Assembly: GCA_026122225.1 (NCBI GenBank)
Contig: JANEZZ010001905.1
Span: forward strand, 248,001 to 312,000
Direction of reading: 5' to 3'
Length of the DNA: 64,000 bases
From: Heloderma charlesbogerti
Lineage: Eukaryota > Chordata > Lepidosauria > Squamata > Helodermatidae
Shown here: piece by piece, positions 58,345 through 64,000 of the stretch
Numbering within the stretch: position 1 is the stretch's first letter
Layout: every line of letters starts with the position of its first letter
Program-made: the position numbers and the translations under genes
Notes under the pieces: generated by a model
The model's database searches: none
Told to the model about the DNA's origin: nothing
The model's input: only the letters and a program-made list of their open reading frames with translations

Positions 58345-59525
58345 CCTCAGATGTCCACCCAGCATGCAGCGGCCGTGAAAAAGGCAAGCTCCATGTTGGG
58401 CACAATTAGAAAAGGAATTGAAAACAAAACTGCCAACTTCATAGAAATTGATGGTTCGACCCCACTTGGAATGCTGTGTATGGTTCTGGTTACCACACCT
58501 CAAAAAGGACATTGTAGAGCAGGAAAAGGTACAGAAAAGGGCAACTAACAGCACAATCCTATCGGGATAGGCAGCTGCCTCCGAACTCAGAGGTGACTGC
58601 CTATCCAATGCAGGACAGGAGCAGCGCAGAGGGGATCATCTCCTCCACGCTTCAGCCTCCCTGCATTCGCGGTTAGACAGCCGATTTTGGCTGTCTAGCT
58701 GCAGGAAGGCAGAGCGGGGGGGTGGGGGAGACGCCGGCCAACACATAGGAAGCATTGGAACGGCACTTCCGGTCGCCCCAGCATGCCCCCAGGAACGCCC
58801 CGTTTTCACCTCTCTGCACTCCTCTTCTGAGTGCAGAGTGCGGGGCCGTTCCTCACGGCCTATGAGGCAGCACGGGAAGGGGTGGATGTCGGTTTTCAGG
58901 GAATGGGCTCCGAGGTCAGTTCCCGGGAACCGACCTATCTTATGGCCATCTAGCCGCTGACTAGCAAGCATAGGATTGCTCCCTAAAATGATGAAGGGGC
59001 TAGAACATCTCCCCTAGGAGGGAATGTTACGACATCTGGGAGTATTTAGCTTGGGAAAAAAGGCAAGTAATGGGGGGTTATGATAGAAGTGTACAAAATC
59101 ATGCCTGGTGTGGAGAAAGTGAACAGGGAGACTAGTTTCTCCCTCATAATATCAGAACCCAACGGGTTCATCCCATGAAGTTGACTGGTGGGAGGTTCAG
59201 GACAGATCAAAGGAAGTCCTCCTTTAAACAGTGGAATTTGCTACCACAAGGTGTAGTGGTGGCCACCAACTTGGATGGCTTTTAAAAAGGGGTGAGACGT
59301 TCATGGAAGAGGAGAAGGCTATTGATGGCTTCTAGTTGTGATGGCAATATATTACCTCCAGTATTGGGGGCAGTATGCCTCCCAATCCCAGGTGCTGGGG
59401 AACATGGGTGGGAGGGTGCTGATGTACTCGCATCCTGCTTGTGGGCTTCCCGTGGGCAGCTGCTTGGCCACTGTGCAAAGAGAATGCTGGATTAGAGAGG
59501 CGTTGGTCTGATCCAGCAGGGTTTT
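58345..59525 (+). mobile_element. CR1/L3-like LINE 3' fragment, split by a MITE
   Basis: Before the MITE: GCAAGCTCCATGTTGGGCAC and GACCCCACTTGGAATGCTGT. After it: GATGAAGGGGCTAGAACATC and GTGTACAAAATCATGCCTGG. The end is GGTCTGATCCAGCAGG. The order matches the 22.2-kb copy. The coding sequence is broken. Confidence 0.82.
58549..58983. mobile_element. Harbinger-like MITE with TAA duplication
   Basis: A 435-bp element whose left end CAGCACAATCCTAT pairs with the right end ATAGGATTGCTCCC. TAA flanks both sides (58546-58548 and 58984-58986). Removing the element and one TAA restores the continuous LINE sequence, which confirms the boundaries. A 3-bp TAA/TTA target is typical of PIF/Harbinger. 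Confidence 0.82.
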
Positions 59526-61377
<1,852 letters not shown>

Positions 61378-61684
61378 AGCTGAGACTGCAGTCCTGTACA
61401 CACTTGGGAGTGTTGTTGTTGTTGTTCAGTCGTTCAGTGGTGTCCAACTCTTCGTGACCCCATGGACCATAGCACGCCAGGCCTTCCTGTCCTGCACTCT
61501 CTCCCGGAGTGTGCTCAAGTTCATATTCATTGCATCGGTGATGCTATCTAGCCATCTCATCCTCTGCCGCCCCATTCTCCTTTTGCCTTCAGTCTTTCCC
61601 AGCATCAGGGTCTTTTCCAGAGTAAGTCCCATTAAATTCAGGGGGCTTACTTCCAAGTAGACTTGTAGAGGATTTCACTGTAGC
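61378..61684. mobile_element. Harbinger-like MITE interrupted by BovB
   Basis: The left part (61378-61411, CTGCAGTCCTGTACACACTT) and the right part (61620-61684, AGTAAGTCCCATTAAATTCA to TTTCACTGTAG) join into one CAATCCTAT-class palindromic MITE when the BovB segment is removed. Confidence 0.65.
61412..61619 (-). mobile_element. BovB LINE 3' fragment
   Basis: Reverse complement of 17960-18170: TTGTTGTTGTTGTTCAGTCG at the 3' terminus, then CACGCCAGGCCTTCCTGTCC and CCATCTCATCCTCTGCCGCC. On the minus strand it ends with the same HGVTKS-type codons. It is 5'-truncated at about 61619 and differs little from the long copy. Confidence 0.9.
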
Positions 61685-62107
61685 GGGCATAATCCACTGG
61701 GATGTGCTTAGGTAACATTATTTTTTTTTTATTTTAAACAGTTACCAAGCCCCCCCATTGTTATGGGTGGTGTACAAAAAACACAAATCTTAATACAATA
61801 CAACAATAACCTCAATATCATAAAAAAGACAACAGTCAAATAAAAAACAGCAACCCATTCACAACATTATCCTGCTATAGGTAGCCTCAGGGTGGCATAC
61901 AGCATTAAAAGCATGCAGCCGTGATGTAAATACAACAGCAACTACCTCCTTTCTCTCACCCCATCAAAAGAACCAGGTTGAGGCTGATCAGCACATTACA
62001 CAACATGAGAATGGAGGATTCCAGGCTGTTCTACCAGACTGAAGGAGGAGCGGTTGTCCAGTGCTCCCCCATGTAAAAAGAACCCCTCCCTGCATGTTGT
62101 ACACTAG
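61685..62107. other. FGF12 intron 3, AT-rich segment
   Basis: It resembles a LINE or SINE tail region (TATTTTAAACAGTTACC, TACAACAATAACC), but I cannot assign it. Confidence 0.35.
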
Positions 62108-64000
62108 TAAGTTTATTTATTTATTTTATTTATTTATTAATCGCCCATCTGACTGGTCACCCAGCCACTCTGGGCGATGTACAACCCACCATAAAACAAT
62201 TTAAAACAATAAAATTTTACCATAAAATTGTTTTTTTAAAATACCCTAACCCACCCCAAATGCCTGCCTGAACAACCACGTTTTTAATGCACGACGGAAG
62301 CTCATTAAAGAGGGGGCATGACAGAGTTCCCTAGGGAGGGAGTTCCACAGAGTGGGGGCCACCACAGAAAAGGCCTTCTCCCTCGTCCCCACCAGTCTAT
62401 CCGTCCTGGCTGATGGGACAGAGAGAAGGCCATCCGAGGCTGATCTTGTTAAGCGGCCTGTCTGGTGTTGCTGGAGGCGCTCCTTAAGATAGGCTGGGCC
62501 GGAACCATATAGGGTTTTAAAGGTCAAAACCAACACCTTGAATTTGGCCCGGAAAACAACTGGTAACCAGTGCAACTCCTTCAGCACTGGAGTGATGTGA
62601 TCTCGCCGGCGGCTGTCTTTAATCAGGCGAGCCGCCGCGTTCTGTACCAGCTGCAGTTTCCGAACCATCTTCAAGGGTAACCCCACGTAGAGCGCATTAC
62701 AGTAGTCTAAACGAGAGGAGACCAGGGCATGTACTACCGATGGGAGCAGATGGTCGGGAAGGAAGGGGCGCAGCCGCCGTATCAGATGGAGTTGATACAG
62801 CACTGTCCGACTCACAGCTGACACCTGAGCCTCCATGGACAGCTGGGAGTCCAAAATGACCCCCAGGCTGCGGACCTGGTCTTTCAAGGGTAGCCGTACC
62901 CCATTCAACACCAGGTCAACATCCCCCAGCCTCCTCTTGTCTCCCACCAAAAGTACCTCGGTCTTGTCAGGGTTGAGCTTCAGCTTATTCCTCCCCATCC
63001 AGCCACTCACCGTCTCCAGACATTTGGACAGGGATTCTACGGCCAACCTTGGTGAAGATTTGAATGAGAGGTAGAGCTGCGTGTCATCCGCATATTGATG
63101 ACACTGCACCCCAAACCTCCTGATGATAGCCCCCAGTGGCTTCACATAGATGTTAAATAGCATCGGGGAGAGGATGGAACCCTGTGGCACCCCACAAGTA
63201 AGTGGCCACGGGTCCGAAACCTCCTCTCCCAGTGCTACCCTCTGGTACCTGCCGGAGAGGAAGGACCGGAACCACCGCAATACGGTGTCTCCAATGCCCA
63301 ACCCCTCCAGGTGGTCCAGGAGGATACCGTGGTCAACGGTATCAAAAGCCGCTGAGAGGTCGAGGAGAACAAGGAAGGAGCATTCACCCCTATCCAGAGC
63401 CCTCCTCATATCATCCACCAAGGCGACCAAGGCCATTTCTGTCCCATGCCCAGGCCTGAAGCCCGACTGAAATGGGTCTAGATAATCAGTTTCTTCCAAG
63501 TGTGCCTTCAACTGCACCGCCACCACCCGCTCAATCACCTTGCCCAAAAATGGCAGATTTGAGACTGGGCGAAAGTTGTTCAGAACTTGAGGATCCAAGG
63601 AGGGCTTCTTTAAGAGCGGTCTTATCACTGCCTCCTTGAGGGCTGATGGCATCACTCCCTCCTCAAGGGAGGCGTTCACCACCGCCCTGATCCCCTCACC
63701 CAGTCTCTCTCTGCAGCTCATAATGAGCCAAGATGGGCAAGGATCAAGTAAGCAGGTGGTCGGCCTTACAGATGAAAGCACCTTGTCCACTTCATCAGGA
63801 GGAAGAAGCTGGAACCGATCCCACAAAACCGGTTTGCCACAGGCCGCCTCTTGCTCACTAACTGTATCCACAGTGTGCAGAGTAACACACCTAATCTGAT
63901 CAATTTTATCTGCAAAGTGCCTTGCCAAAGCCTCACAGGAGGCCTTAGAATGCTCCAGTGGTTCCGGAGCCACAGGACCGACCAGGCTCCGGACCACTTG
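62108..64000 (-). mobile_element. L2-like LINE, 5' end beyond window
   Basis: The 3' tail (reverse of TTTATTTATTTATTTTATTT) begins at about 62108 and the coding region runs to the right edge. Same family as 52786-53643. The 5' extent cannot be seen. Confidence 0.9.
62246..64000 (-). CDS. L2-like LINE ORF2 reverse transcriptase, partial, open
   Basis: At least 583 codons are open without a stop, from the window edge to the natural terminus at 62246. This is the second half of a LINE EN-RT protein used for target-primed reverse transcription. RT blocks in order: NNFRPVSNLPFLGKVIERVV, DPFQSGFRPGHGTEMALVAL, FLVLLDLSAAFDTVDHGILL (palm A, catalytic Asp), TCGVPQGSILSPMLFNIYVK, and CHQYADDTQLYLSF (catalytic YADD), then KLKLNPDKTEVLLVG. 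The C-terminal domain has LDYCNALYVGLPLKMVRKL and WNSLPREL and ends RQAFGVG. The endonuclease and any ORF1 would lie outside. All visible catalytic residues are intact, which suggests a young element. The first visible Met (63997) is probably not the true start. Confidence 0.85.
   Translation of the reverse strand, partial: QVVRSLVGPVAPEPLEHSKASCEALARHFADKIDQIRCVTLHTVDTVSEQEAACGKPVLWDRFQLLPPDEVDKVLSSVRPTTCLLDPCPSWLIMSCRERLGEGIRAVVNASLEEGVMPSALKEAVIRPLLKKPSLDPQVLNNFRPVSNLPFLGKVIERVVAVQLKAHLEETDYLDPFQSGFRPGHGTEMALVALVDDMRRALDRGECSFLVLLDLSAAFDTVDHGILLDHLEGLGIGDTVLRWFRSFLSGRYQRVALGEEVSDPWPLTCGVPQGSILSPMLFNIYVKPLGAIIRRFGVQCHQYADDTQLYLSFKSSPRLAVESLSKCLETVSGWMGRNKLKLNPDKTEVLLVGDKRRLGDVDLVLNGVRLPLKDQVRSLGVILDSQLSMEAQVSAVSRTVLYQLHLIRRLRPFLPDHLLPSVVHALVSSRLDYCNALYVGLPLKMVRKLQLVQNAAARLIKDSRRRDHITPVLKELHWLPVVFRAKFKVLVLTFKTLYGSGPAYLKERLQQHQTGRLTRSASDGLLSVPSARTDRLVGTREKAFSVVAPTLWNSLPRELCHAPSLMSFRRALKTWLFRQAFGVG

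Overview
This window is vertebrate nuclear DNA, most likely from a squamate reptile (lizard or snake). The clearest pointers are a long, recently degraded BovB (RTE) LINE at 14.95-18.17 kb, CR1- and L2-type LINEs, tRNA-derived SINEs of squamate style and hAT/Harbinger-like MITEs. The only host gene I can support is FGF12, a fibroblast growth factor homologous factor (FHF), on the + strand. There is no sign of prokaryotic content.

Gene layout: a CpG island (about 2.77-4.64 kb) holds the promoter, 5' leader and coding exon 1 of the A-type isoform (4301-4499). Intron 1 is 34.7 kb. Exon 2 is 39159-39269, intron 2 is 20.6 kb and exon 3 is 59820-59923. All five splice sites inside the window are canonical and the phases join cleanly (199+111+104 nt = 138 codons). 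The last coding exon(s) lie beyond the right edge. The protein is FGF12-like throughout, but differs at several residues I expect to be invariant.

Region by region: 0-2.7 kb is upstream DNA with two foldback or hairpin structures. 4.5-39 kb is intron 1, with an L2-like fragment, the BovB, a 5'-truncated CR1/L3-like LINE (22.2-24.8 kb), a nearly full-length CR1 (27.7-32.1 kb) whose ORF1 carries an SGNH-hydrolase-type domain, a 5S rRNA-like SINE, a tRNA SINE and MITEs. 39.3-59.8 kb is intron 2. It holds hAT MITEs, a long AT-rich foldback, LINE tails and a three-layer nest: an L2-like LINE (48.8-57.7 kb) split by a 7.4-kb endogenous retrovirus (50204-57600; 440-bp LTRs, TTGT duplication, tRNA-His-like primer site, most of pol missing), which is itself split by a young L2-like fragment (52.8-53.6 kb). 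After exon 3 come a BovB tail inserted into a MITE and an L2-like LINE with a long open frame that runs off the right edge.

The repeats are independent insertions. Only FGF12 is a host gene, and the mobile-element reading frames are not expected to serve it. Element family names are assigned by eye.
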